Positions 8,104 through 15,463 of a stretch of DNA of 33,919 bases are shown one piece after another. The translations under genes and the position numbers were made by a program. This DNA is from UBA7446 sp024639165 (GTDB taxonomy: Bacteria > Bacteroidota > Bacteroidia > Flavobacteriales > Flavobacteriaceae). The notes beneath the pieces are model-generated. The model was not told the origin of the DNA. It searched no databases and saw only the letters and a list, made by a program, of their open reading frames with translations. Position 1 is the stretch's first letter. Every line of letters begins with the position of its first letter. Location: assembly GCA_024639165.1 (NCBI GenBank), contig JAHEIX010000014.1, positions 1 through 33,919 on the forward strand. Reading direction: 5' to 3'.

Positions 8104-8919
8104 ATGACACGACAAGATTTATACAATCAAATTCAGTTGAAAAAATCATTCTTGTGTTTGGGTCTAGATCCTGACTTGGAAAAAATGCCCGAACAGCTTA
8201 TTGCTTCAAGCGAAGAACCCCTTTTTGATTTTTGTAAGGCCATAGTTGATGAAGTGCAACACCTTTGTGTAGCGGTTAAAATAAATACAGCCTTTTTTGA
8301 AGCTTACGGAGAAACAGGGTATGCATCTTTGTCTAAACTCATACACTATATAAAATCACACTATCCCGATTTGTTCACCATTGCTGATGCCAAACGCGGC
8401 GATATAGGCAATACATCTTTGCGCTACGCTAAAGCCTTTTATGAAGCCATGCCCTTTGATTCCATTACCATTGCTCCCTATATGGGTAAAGACTCCGTTG
8501 AACCTTTCTTAACATACAAAGACAAGCATGCCATTTTGTTAGCCTTGACTTCTAATCATGGCGCAGCTGATTTTCAAGTAGCTAAAAATGCGGAAACGCC
8601 ATTATTTAAAGAAGTGTTGACCACTTCTTTAAACTACGAAAATGCCGATAGGCTTATGTATGTGGTTGGTGCAACCAAAGCAGAATACTTAAAAGAAATT
8701 AGAGCATTAGTGCCTGATGCATTTTTGTTGATACCAGGTGTTGGTGCACAAGGCGGTAGCCTTAAAGATGTTTTTGAAAATGGTGCAAATAAACAAATAG
8801 GCCTTTTGGTTAACTCGTCTCGTGGGATTTTATATGCCAGTAAGGGTGAAGATTATGCTGCTGCTGCTGCTAAGGTTGCTGGTTCGCTTCAAAATCAAAT
8901 GCAAAAACTACTCGCCTGA
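8104..8919 (+). CDS. pyrF: Orotidine-5'-phosphate decarboxylase (type 2)
   Basis: Converts OMP to UMP, last step of pyrimidine synthesis. 271 aa, matching the longer 'group 2' OMP decarboxylases rather than the roughly 230-aa E. coli type. Motifs: LGLDPDLEKMP (19-29), KINTAFFEAYG (59-69) and the catalytic DAKRGDIG (95-102) with the Asp-Lys-Asp array; IAPYMGKDSVEPF and VGAQGG near the phosphate site follow. The start is ATG 8104, 1 nt after the prfA stop; the frame is open further upstream but lies inside prfA. Its TGA overlaps the next ATG (TGATG), indicating translational coupling. Confidence 0.95.
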   Translation: MTRQDLYNQIQLKKSFLCLGLDPDLEKMPEQLIASSEEPLFDFCKAIVDEVQHLCVAVKINTAFFEAYGETGYASLSKLIHYIKSHYPDLFTIADAKRGDIGNTSLRYAKAFYEAMPFDSITIAPYMGKDSVEPFLTYKDKHAILLALTSNHGAADFQVAKNAETPLFKEVLTTSLNYENADRLMYVVGATKAEYLKEIRALVPDAFLLIPGVGAQGGSLKDVFENGANKQIGLLVNSSRGILYASKGEDYAAAAAKVAGSLQNQMQKLLA

Positions 8920-9701
8920 TGCTGCATTACAGTCGCTATATACATCAAACGTCTTCTGAATGGGTCACTTTTGTTCACGGAGCAGGAGGTAGCTCGTCTA
9001 TATGGTTTAAACAAGTGCGTGACTATGCCAAGCATTACAATGTGTTGTTGCTAGATCTTCGTGGTCATGGGAATTCTAAACCCACCATCAAACGTGCCTT
9101 TGAAAAGCGGTATACATTCGATAGTATCGTTGATGATATTATTGAAGTTTTAGATTATGAAAAGATTAAAAGTTCTCATTTTATAGGTATTTCGCTGGGT
9201 ACCATACTGATTCGTCAATTGGCAGAAAATCATCCTGAACGCGTTTCGAGTATGATTATGGGTGGTGCAATTATGAAACTTAATATCAGATCACAGATTT
9301 TAATGCGCTTGGGAAATATCGTTAAGTCGGTGATTCCCTACCTGTGGCTCTATCGTTTTTTTGCATTTATTATCATGCCTAAAAAAAACCATCGTGAGTC
9401 TAGGTTACTTTTTGTTCGTGAAGCAAAAAAGCTTTACCACAAAGAGTTTTTACGTTGGTATAGGCTTACTTCAGAACTAAAGCCATTACTTCGACTGTTC
9501 AGACAAGTAGACGTTGGTATTCCGACGCTCTATGTCATGGGAGAAGAAGACTATATGTTTCTGCCAAGTGTACAAAAGTTGGCTGGAATGCACCAAACAT
9601 CGCAAATCACGGTTGTCCCTGACTGTGGACATGTTGTTAATGTAGAACAGCCTGCGTTTTTTAATGCGACAACACTGCGTTTTCTAAAATCCCTTAACTA
9701 G
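8919..9701 (+). CDS. Alpha/beta-fold hydrolase
   Basis: 260 aa, cytosolic, with a complete alpha/beta hydrolase layout: oxyanion HGAGG (20-24), DLRGHGNS (46-53), nucleophile elbow GISLG with Ser92, acid Asp211 (GEEDYMF) and His238 (CGHVVNVEQP). A helical, basic cap lies between 110 and 190 (IMPKKNHRESRLLFVREAKK). The substrate is unknown; the closest general type is the esterase/BioH-MhpC-like group. The start ATG overlaps the pyrF stop by 1 nt. It is the last gene of the plus-strand run, and its TAG shares a CTAG tetranucleotide with the stop codon of convergent purU. Confidence 0.85.
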   Translation: MLHYSRYIHQTSSEWVTFVHGAGGSSSIWFKQVRDYAKHYNVLLLDLRGHGNSKPTIKRAFEKRYTFDSIVDDIIEVLDYEKIKSSHFIGISLGTILIRQLAENHPERVSSMIMGGAIMKLNIRSQILMRLGNIVKSVIPYLWLYRFFAFIIMPKKNHRESRLLFVREAKKLYHKEFLRWYRLTSELKPLLRLFRQVDVGIPTLYVMGEEDYMFLPSVQKLAGMHQTSQITVVPDCGHVVNVEQPAFFNATTLRFLKSLN

Positions 9702-10552
9702 GTAAATATTACAGTTTTATTTCCATACACAAGCACCTTTTTCTCAACGTGGTGCTTAACGGCATTAGCCAATACCATTTTTTCCAAATCTCGCCCTTTG
9801 GCAATCAATTGTGAAACGCTATGGTTGTGTGATACGTGTGCCACTCCCTGCTCAATAATAGGTCCTGCATCCAGTTCTTCTGTAACATAGTGACTGGTAG
9901 CGCCAATGATTTTCACGCCACGTTCGAATGCGGAATGATAGGGTTTTGCACCAGGAAAGGCAGGTAAAAATGAGTGGTGGATGTTGATGATTTTGTTTCT
10001 GTATGCTGCAATAAGATCTGTAGGTATGATTTGCATATAACGCGCAAGAACCACAAAATCTACTTCGTGTTCTGTCAAGAGTGCAAGTTGTTGTTTTGTG
10101 GCAGCTGCTTTTGTTTCTTTGGTTACTGGAGTGTGGAAAAAAGGAATGTCAAAAGCTTTTGCTATTGATGCCAAGTCTTGATGATTGCTGAGTATAAAGG
10201 GGATTTCTACGGCGAGCTCTCCAGATTTATAACGTCCCAATAAATCATAAAGGCAATGATCGTATTTTGACACAAAAACAGCCATTTTGGGTTTGTAGTG
10301 CAGTGGCTGATGACTCCAAGTCATATTGTATTCGTTTGCCAGTTCGTTTTCAAACAGACGAATGAAATTTTGATACGAACACAGTTGTTCGTCTAATTCG
10401 GCTTGAAGGCGCATAAAAAAAGCACCATTTTCTCTATCAACATACTGGTCAATATATTGGATATTTCCTTTTTGTTGGTAAACAAAAGAAGTTACATCTG
10501 CAATAATTCCCTTCTTGTCTGGACACTGAATAACAAGTGTAATGGCGTACAT
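9698..10552 (-). CDS. purU: Formyltetrahydrofolate deformylase
   Basis: Hydrolyses 10-formyl-THF to formate and THF, feeding formate to PurT and balancing C1 pools. 284 aa. An N-terminal ACT domain (1-85, starting ITLVIQCPDKKGIIADVTSFV) precedes a formyltransferase-fold domain with NIHHSFLPAFPGAKPYHSAFERGV and GATSHYVTEELDAGPI, which supply the catalytic Asn, His and Asp. The start is ATG at 10550-10552 where the ACT domain begins; the frame continues 19 codons upstream but runs into the promoter and terminator area. Convergent with the hydrolase gene, with a 4-bp stop overlap. A terminator separates it from the amt operon, so it is probably transcribed alone from the -7 box at 10567-10574. 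Confidence 0.94.
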   Translation of the reverse strand: MYAITLVIQCPDKKGIIADVTSFVYQQKGNIQYIDQYVDRENGAFFMRLQAELDEQLCSYQNFIRLFENELANEYNMTWSHQPLHYKPKMAVFVSKYDHCLYDLLGRYKSGELAVEIPFILSNHQDLASIAKAFDIPFFHTPVTKETKAAATKQQLALLTEHEVDFVVLARYMQIIPTDLIAAYRNKIINIHHSFLPAFPGAKPYHSAFERGVKIIGATSHYVTEELDAGPIIEQGVAHVSHNHSVSQLIAKGRDLEKMVLANAVKHHVEKKVLVYGNKTVIFT

Positions 10553-10566
10553 ATGTTGTTTTGCTG

Positions 10567-10574
10567 CAAACATA
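10567..10574 (-). promoter_or_regulatory. -7 box of purU
   Basis: TATGTTTG on the minus strand (TAnnTTTG) lies between the amt terminator and purU. It gives a start near 10561 and a leader of only about 9 nt before the ATG. No matching -33 TTTG is seen, since the terminator stem occupies that position. Confidence 0.4.
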
Positions 10575-10576
10575 CA

Positions 10577-10617
10577 TAAAAAACAAACCCGAGTGTTTAT
10601 AAAAAACACTCGGGTTT
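10577..10617 (-). terminator. Terminator of the porin-amt-glnK-amt operon
   Basis: Perfect 14-bp stem: AAACCCGAGTGTTT (10585-10598) and AAACACTCGGGTTT (10604-10617) with a 5-nt loop, followed on the minus strand by GTTTTTT (10584-10578). It ends transcription just after the distal amt gene. Confidence 0.9.
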
Positions 10618-10639
10618 AGCTTGATAATTTATTTATGTA

Positions 10640-11878
10640 CTATTTTTTAGAAACACTAAAGTCTGCATAAGCTGACATGCCGTGTTCAGCATCGTCAAGC
10701 CCGCCGATTTCTTGTTCTTTAGTCACTCGGAGTCCTATAGTTGCATTTACAACAAGCACTAAGAGCAAAGCACTCAAAACACAGAAAGCGCCAACAAGAC
10801 CTACTCCTGCGAGTTGTATCATAAACTGTTTGGTACTCGCCATATTACCAAAGATACCTACGGCAAGCGTTCCCCACATTCCTGCAAAAAGGTGAACGGC
10901 AATAGCGCCAACGGGGTCATCTAATTTTAGTTTTTCAAGCAACGCGATGGCAAGTACAACAATAACACCGCCAATAGCCCCAATGATAATGGCTTCTCCT
11001 GTCGACATTTGATCTGCGCCAGCTGTGATGGCAACTAATCCACCAAGAACACCATTCATAAACATGGTTAAATCGTAGTTTTTGTAAAGTATGTGTGAAA
11101 ATATTGAAGCTACAATCCCACCTGCTGCTGCTGCTAAACTTGTAGTAACAAGTACCAATGAAGTGGTTGCAGGATCAGCAGATAATACAGAGCCGCCATT
11201 AAAGCCAAACCAACCTAACCAGAGGATAAGTACACCCCCAGCCGCTAAAGGCATATTGTGACCAAAGATTGGGTTTGAAGTTCCATCGGCGCTGTATTTG
11301 CCTATACGCGCCCCTAAAAAGTATATGGTGATAAGCGCTGCCCATCCTCCCACAGAGTGTACTAGCGTTGAACCGGCAAAGTCATAAAACCCCCAATTGT
11401 ATAGAAATCCGCCTCCCCATTGCCATGAACCTACGATAGGGTAAACAATTCCAACATATAATATGGCTATTACAAAAAAGGCTTCTAGCTTGATGCGTTC
11501 TGCAACAGCTCCAGAAATGATGGTAGCAGCAGTGGCAGCAAACATTCCTTGAAACAAGAAATCTGTCCACCAAGTATAACCACCACTTGCATAAGCAGCG
11601 GTCATGCCTCCTTCAGGAGGAGCAATACCCCACCCAGCAAATTTAAAGAAGCCAGTAGCTCCTTCTTCAAAACCGGGGTACATAAGGTTAAAACCAGCGA
11701 GCGCATACAGCAGTAGCCCAGCGGTAATAACAAAAAAGTTTTTGAATAAAATGTTAACGGTGTTTTTTTGACGTGTAAGTCCAGCTTCGAGTAACGAGAA
11801 GCCCATGTGCATAAAAAATACGAGTGCTGTACAGATCATCATCCATACATTGTTTGCAGTAAATAGTGCAGTATCCAT
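10640..11878 (-). CDS. amt: Ammonium transporter (second of the operon)
   Basis: Inner-membrane ammonium channel of the Amt/Mep/Rh family, 412 aa, about eleven membrane helices. Conserved pore elements are present: DFAGSTLVHSVGGWAAL with the first of the twin pore histidines, WLGWFGFNGGS, and AVHLFAGMWGTLAVGIFG with the second. The N-terminus has no cleavable signal and the C-terminal tail (VTKEQEIGGLDDAEHGMSAY) is the PII-responsive type. It follows glnK after 10 nt and ends at a strong terminator. With the paralogue at 12353-13630 it makes two amt genes in one operon; the two differ in N-terminus and loops, so they are not a recent duplication. Confidence 0.95.
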   Translation of the reverse strand: MDTALFTANNVWMMICTALVFFMHMGFSLLEAGLTRQKNTVNILFKNFFVITAGLLLYALAGFNLMYPGFEEGATGFFKFAGWGIAPPEGGMTAAYASGGYTWWTDFLFQGMFAATAATIISGAVAERIKLEAFFVIAILYVGIVYPIVGSWQWGGGFLYNWGFYDFAGSTLVHSVGGWAALITIYFLGARIGKYSADGTSNPIFGHNMPLAAGGVLILWLGWFGFNGGSVLSADPATTSLVLVTTSLAAAAGGIVASIFSHILYKNYDLTMFMNGVLGGLVAITAGADQMSTGEAIIIGAIGGVIVVLAIALLEKLKLDDPVGAIAVHLFAGMWGTLAVGIFGNMASTKQFMIQLAGVGLVGAFCVLSALLLVLVVNATIGLRVTKEQEIGGLDDAEHGMSAYADFSVSKK

Positions 11879-11888
11879 TAATGTTTGT

Positions 11889-12227
11889 TTAGTTTAAAGT
11901 ATCTCCGCCTTTTTCGCCCGTTCTAATGCGGTAGGCTTCCTCAACGGGGAGAACAAATATTTTTCCATCGCCAATGTTTCCCGTTCCACCAGCTTCAATT
12001 ATGGCCTGTACAGCCGGCTCAACAAAGTCGTCATTGACAACTATTGAGAGCATTCTGCGTTCAATAGCGGAAGTACTATAGGATACTCCTCTATATACAC
12101 GTCCTTTGTTTTCATTCCCAAGACCAGTTACATCCCAATAACTGAAAAATGTAACACCAGCTTGGTGGAGTTTGTTTTTTACATCCTCAAACTGCGTTTT
12201 TCGGATGAGTGCTTCTATTTTTTTCAT
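11889..12227 (-). CDS. glnK: Nitrogen regulatory protein PII
   Basis: Trimeric cytosolic signal protein that reads 2-oxoglutarate, ATP and ADP and plugs Amt channels; 112 aa, normal length. The T-loop GRVYRGVSYSTSAIERR keeps a Tyr (residue 50) at the place uridylylated in E. coli (Tyr51), but its neighbours differ (VSYSTS against AEYMVD), so modification by a GlnD cannot be assumed. The B-loop TGNIGDGKIFVLPV (82-95) and the C-loop RIRTGEKG are intact. It lies between two amt genes, which is the standard context for GlnK. A strong hairpin terminator lies 36-63 bp upstream, so its expression depends on read-through or on the weak local box TATACTTG at 12247-12254. Confidence 0.95.
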   Translation of the reverse strand: MKKIEALIRKTQFEDVKNKLHQAGVTFFSYWDVTGLGNENKGRVYRGVSYSTSAIERRMLSIVVNDDFVEPAVQAIIEAGGTGNIGDGKIFVLPVEEAYRIRTGEKGGDTLN

Positions 12228-12246
12228 TATTTAAATAATTAAGGCG

Positions 12247-12254
12247 CAAGTATA
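12247..12254 (-). promoter_or_regulatory. Weak -7-like box upstream of glnK
   Basis: TATACTTG on the minus strand differs from TAnnTTTG at one place and lies just after the intra-operon terminator, giving a start near 12241 and a 13-nt leader. No -33 box is visible. It could give glnK-amt a basal promoter independent of read-through. Confidence 0.25.
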
Positions 12255-12256
12255 AT

Positions 12257-12290
12257 CAAAAAAAAGGGATTGAGTAGACTCAATCCCTTT
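12257..12290 (-). terminator. Intra-operon terminator between amt and glnK
   Basis: Perfect 12-bp stem AAAGGGATTGAG (12263-12274) / CTCAATCCCTTT (12279-12290) with a TAGA tetraloop, followed on the minus strand by a run of T (12265-12258). It is as good a terminator as the operon end, so glnK and the distal amt should be made at lower level than the proximal amt. Confidence 0.85.
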
Positions 12291-12352
12291 TACATTAAAA
12301 AACTATCTAATTATAACAAACTAACTACTAACTAAATTAAGTTTAAATGTTT

Positions 12353-13630
12353 TTATGGATTTAGATCGCTGTTGAAAGCAAGCTCTCCGTGTTCTGCCAT
12401 ATCTAGACCTTTTAACTCGTCTTCTTCAGAAACACGTAGACCGATAGTCACTTTAAGTACGTACAGTACAATTAAAGAAGTGATAACCGCCCAGGCACCG
12501 TATGCAGCTACTCCAATAGCTTGTACTGCTAGAACAGAAGCACCGCCACCGTTTAATAAGCCGATTCCAGTTGCGCCATCAACGCCCCAAAGACCTATAA
12601 CAAGCGTACCCCATGCACCAGCTACACCGTGTGCAGAAGCAGCACCAATAGCATCATCAATCTTAAGTTTTTTCTCAATAAACTCAATAGAGAATACCAC
12701 AATAATACCACCAACTAAACCAGCGAAGAACCCACCAGTCATGGTCATATTACCACAACCTGCAGTAATGGCTACCAAACCAGCAATTGCGCCGTTCAAT
12801 GTTTGAGATAAACTAGGTTTTCCAAGGTATAACCAAGATGTAAACAATGCGCCAAGTGCACCAGCAGCAGCAGCAATGTTGGTAACCATAACAACAGCTG
12901 AAGCAGCAATTGAGTCATCACCTCCCCAAGCTAGTTGAGAACCACCGTTGAAGCCAAACCATCCTAGCCAAAGGATAAATACACCTAAAGTTCCTAGCAA
13001 AAGGTTACTTCCTGGAATAGCATTGACTTTTCCATCTTTATATTTTCCAATTCTTGGACCTACCATCCATGCAGCACACAAAGCCGCCCATCCACCAACA
13101 GAGTGAACAATTGAAGATCCTGCGAAGTCGATGAAGCCTAGATCAGCTAACCAAGCACCGTCTCCGTACCACTGCCATCCACCAGAAATAGGGTAAATGA
13201 AAGCAGTTAAGAATAATGTGAATATAATGTAAGTGCTGTATTTAGTTCTACCTGCAACAGCTCCAGATACGATCGTGGCTGCAGTTGCAGCAAAAACCGT
13301 TTGGAAGAATACATCGTGAGCACCAGCTCCTGGATTCATCCATATATCGCTGATAGAAAGGAAACCAGACGCATCCTTTGTTCCGTACATAAGCCCGTAG
13401 CCTAGCGCCCAGAAACTAATCGTTCCTACGCTGATATCCATGAAATTTTTCATGGCAATGTTAGCTGCGTTTTTAGCACGTGTTAATCCAGATTCTACTA
13501 GGGTAAATCCTGCTTGCATGAAGAAAACAAGAATACCAGATAAAAGAATCCACAATATTGTAAAGTCTTCATTTGCGTCAACAGCTACTGCAGACGTAAT
13601 GATGTTTGGTATTGTAGTTAATAATGACAT
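12353..13630 (-). CDS. amt: Ammonium transporter (first of the operon)
   Basis: Ammonium channel of the Amt family, 425 aa. The N-terminus (TTIPNIITSAVAVDANEDFTILWILL) precedes the first helix. Pore elements: DFAGSSIVHSVGGWAAL with the first twin His, WLGWFGFNGGSQLAWGG, and SAHGVAGAWGTLVIGLWG with the second His. The C-terminal VSEEDELKGLDMAEHGELAF is the usual cytosolic tail. It lies 28 nt after the porin gene with no terminator or promoter visible between, so both are expected on one transcript, and a terminator follows 62 nt after its stop. The pairing of an outer-membrane porin with Amt suggests ammonium passage through both membranes. Confidence 0.95.
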   Translation of the reverse strand: MSLLTTIPNIITSAVAVDANEDFTILWILLSGILVFFMQAGFTLVESGLTRAKNAANIAMKNFMDISVGTISFWALGYGLMYGTKDASGFLSISDIWMNPGAGAHDVFFQTVFAATAATIVSGAVAGRTKYSTYIIFTLFLTAFIYPISGGWQWYGDGAWLADLGFIDFAGSSIVHSVGGWAALCAAWMVGPRIGKYKDGKVNAIPGSNLLLGTLGVFILWLGWFGFNGGSQLAWGGDDSIAASAVVMVTNIAAAAGALGALFTSWLYLGKPSLSQTLNGAIAGLVAITAGCGNMTMTGGFFAGLVGGIIVVFSIEFIEKKLKIDDAIGAASAHGVAGAWGTLVIGLWGVDGATGIGLLNGGGASVLAVQAIGVAAYGAWAVITSLIVLYVLKVTIGLRVSEEDELKGLDMAEHGELAFNSDLNP

Positions 13631-13658
13631 ATCTTAAATTTTTGTGATTAAAATTTAA

Positions 13659-14693
13659 CTAGAAAGAATAAATAGCTGCCAATACAAATGATGATAGGCT
13701 ATCCGTTGCTCCGTCAGCATCCATGTAGTATGCGTCTGACGCAGTGTCAACTCTAAATTCTGGCTTAATAGTCATATTTCCAGACGTAAAGCTACCTGTA
13801 AGGGTGAATGATGTGTTGTCACCTTTCTCGGAAATTGATCCAATAGCACCAAGGCCTTCGTCAGTAAAAGCTTCAAATCTTCCACCAAGTGTGAATGTAT
13901 CAGATAAAGCAACTTGTGGGTATAATGCCACACCACTAAATTTTAAATCGTCATCTTCATAGCTAGTTGCGTTAACTCCCAGGAAGAAGCTGTCTGTGAT
14001 GTCAATACCACCTGTGAAGTCAATCTGAGACGCGTTAGAAGCTCCACCAGACAGGAAGTTGATATATTGACCATATAGACCCAACTGAGCACCAAACATA
14101 TAGTCATCAAAAGCAACTGTTTCCTCAGCATCTTCATCATAGTAAGAATTCTGTTCTGTATAATCCGTTTGATTTAATACACCTAACATCAAGGACACAT
14201 CGTCAGAAAGAGCAATATCAGCTTTCAAACCTGTGTGTGAGAAAGGTCCGTAAGAGAACATGTATGATGTAGAGTAGTTAAAGTTAGCAGCAGGCGAAAT
14301 TACTTCATATCCTAAGAAAGTGTTGAAGTTACCCAGTGTCAACGTGAAGCTGTCGCTTACATTATAGTATACATATAGTTGGTTAACAATATTTGAAGAT
14401 CCTGTAGAACCAAAAACGGCATCTGCACCTCTTGGTCCGTACACCAAATCAGCAACAAAACCTGATTTCTCTCCTTCATAAGATAGTACAATGTTTGCCA
14501 TACCAAGCGAAAAGCCGTTTAGGTTAGCAAAAGAAGTGCCAGGAGCATATTCACTACTCCTATAATAAGAGTCAACAGATCCAGAAACACTGAATGTTGG
14601 TTCTTCTTGCGCTTGTGCACTAGTCATTCCTCCGAATACTAGAAAAGCTACAAGTGCTGAAAACGTTAAAATGGATGATAAATTATTTTTCAT
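13659..14693 (-). CDS. Outer-membrane beta-barrel porin, OmpL/bbp2-like, of the amt operon
   Basis: 344 aa. Signal peptide at 1-28 (SAQAQ before EEPTF), then alternating amphipathic strands rich in Gly, Tyr, Asp and Ser, and a terminal strand ending in Phe (AAIYSF), the usual barrel signal. Segments such as ANIVLSYEG, GFVADLVYGPRGADA, VSDSFTLTLGNFNTFLGYEVISP and HTGLKADIALSDDVSLMLGVLNQTD resemble the Bacteroidota 'putative beta-barrel porin 2' group; that name is from recollection of pattern, not a search. It heads the operon porin-amt-glnK-amt, so I infer a nitrogen-limitation-induced porin for ammonium or small nitrogenous solutes. Its promoter carries the same paired operators as glnA. Confidence 0.8.
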   Translation of the reverse strand: MKNNLSSILTFSALVAFLVFGGMTSAQAQEEPTFSVSGSVDSYYRSSEYAPGTSFANLNGFSLGMANIVLSYEGEKSGFVADLVYGPRGADAVFGSTGSSNIVNQLYVYYNVSDSFTLTLGNFNTFLGYEVISPAANFNYSTSYMFSYGPFSHTGLKADIALSDDVSLMLGVLNQTDYTEQNSYYDEDAEETVAFDDYMFGAQLGLYGQYINFLSGGASNASQIDFTGGIDITDSFFLGVNATSYEDDDLKFSGVALYPQVALSDTFTLGGRFEAFTDEGLGAIGSISEKGDNTSFTLTGSFTSGNMTIKPEFRVDTASDAYYMDADGATDSLSSFVLAAIYSF

Positions 14694-14737
14694 AATGTAA
14701 TGTTTAGTTAATTATTTATTTTGAATTAATAATGAGC

Positions 14738-14745
14738 CAAAAATA
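14738..14745 (-). promoter_or_regulatory. -7 box of the porin-amt-glnK-amt operon
   Basis: TATTTTTG on the minus strand, the same octamer as at glnA. Transcription would start near 14732, giving a leader of about 39 nt. The region 17-23 nt upstream has no TTG and is taken by the inverted repeat at 14755-14789. Confidence 0.55.
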
Positions 14746-14754
14746 TATTAAATA

Positions 14755-14789
14755 CCACTTACCCCCATTAAATTAGGGGGGGTAAGTGG
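14755..14789. promoter_or_regulatory. Proximal operator candidate of the porin-amt operon
   Basis: Perfect 12-bp inverted repeat: CCACTTACCCCC (14755-14766) and GGGGGTAAGTGG (14778-14789), with the 11-nt spacer ATTAAATTAGG. The inner ACCCCC..GGGGGT matches the repeats at glnA. Centred about 40 bp upstream of the inferred start. It could also fold as a hairpin after crcB, but the following tract is not a clean T-run. Confidence 0.55.
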
Positions 14790-14815
14790 CAATATTTATA
14801 AATAAAAGAATATAA

Positions 14816-14834
14816 ACCCAATTAAAATAGGGGT
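14816..14834. promoter_or_regulatory. Distal operator candidate of the porin-amt operon
   Basis: ACCC-AAT-TAAAATAG-GGGT, nearly the same as the distal glnA repeat at 2378-2398 (shared TTAAAATAG core, ACCC and GGGGT arms, following TAT). Its centre is 53 bp upstream of the proximal repeat centre, the same spacing as at glnA. Confidence 0.5.
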
Positions 14835-14872
14835 ATAGTAATTTTTAAATACTTATTTTATTAATAATACTG

Positions 14873-15250
14873 CTAAAACTGCTTGTGCAATAACATTCCA
14901 GCATAAATACAGGCCATTCCTAGTATAAAAGTGCCAATACTGTAAATAAAGAAGTTGAAAAATTGGCCTTGCTCAATAAAGCGCATGTTCTCTAATGTAA
15001 ACGTGGAAAAGGTAGTCAGTCCACCGCAAAAGCCAACAGCCAATAACATATGCTGCGTACTGGATACAGAAGACCTTGTACTAAGAAAACCCATAAGTAA
15101 GCCCAAAAACAAACATCCTATTGCATTTGCGATAAGTGTTGCCAAAGGTAGCTGAGGAGATATGGGTTTTAGCAAGAGCCCGATAGTATATCTAAAAAGA
15201 CTTCCAAGTCCACCACCTAGAAAAACGAGTAAAAAAGAAATCATATTCAT
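14873..15250 (-). CDS. crcB: Fluoride exporter CrcB/Fluc
   Basis: 125 aa, four hydrophobic helices, a dual-topology dimeric fluoride channel of the inner membrane. Family marks are GGGLGSLFRYTIG near the N-terminus (12-24) and GFCGGLTTFSTFTLE in helix 3, which holds the Phe-box and the central Na+ site. An ATG two codons later (15242-15244) is an alternative start. It follows a 60-aa membrane protein after 1 nt. I saw no fluoride riboswitch upstream; the upstream DNA is coding. Confidence 0.95.
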   Translation of the reverse strand: MNMISFLLVFLGGGLGSLFRYTIGLLLKPISPQLPLATLIANAIGCLFLGLLMGFLSTRSSVSSTQHMLLAVGFCGGLTTFSTFTLENMRFIEQGQFFNFFIYSIGTFILGMACIYAGMLLHKQF

Positions 15251-15251
15251 G

Positions 15252-15434
15252 CTACACGATGCTTTTAAGACCTACTAGTAAGCTGACAAAAATTAAAAAG
15301 CCTATCAACACCCAAAAACTTCCTTTAAAATATTGTTTGCTTTTTTGTTTGTCCTTTTTGTAGCTATATATAATGACGAAAGTGAAGCCTACAATAAAAA
15401 AAAGGGCAAAAATCAATTGACCGGTGCTGAACAT
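15252..15434 (-). CDS. Small two-helix membrane protein upstream of crcB
   Basis: 60 aa: helix 1 (MFSTGQLIFALFFIVGFTF), a basic loop (YSYKKDKQKSKQYFK), helix 2 (FWVLIGFLIFVSLLVG). The basic loop between the helices suggests both ends lie outside. The start is ATG 15432-15434; the longer open frame runs back into the divergent mazG-like gene and is unlikely. The stop is 1 nt before crcB, so the two are one transcript. No family recognised. It could be a CrcB partner or simply a linked small membrane protein. Confidence 0.7.
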   Translation of the reverse strand: MFSTGQLIFALFFIVGFTFVIIYSYKKDKQKSKQYFKGSFWVLIGFLIFVSLLVGLKSIV

Positions 15435-15463
15435 AATGTTATTTTTAGCGAAACTATAAAAAA

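Noticed and set aside
14755..14789. Inverted repeat as the terminator of crcB only
   Set aside because: Not a clean T-run after it, and its inner sequence and position match the repeats at glnA; a double role is possible.
15100..15463. Fluoride riboswitch ahead of crcB
   Set aside because: Upstream of crcB is coding for the 60-aa protein, and the short gap above that has no room for the fold.
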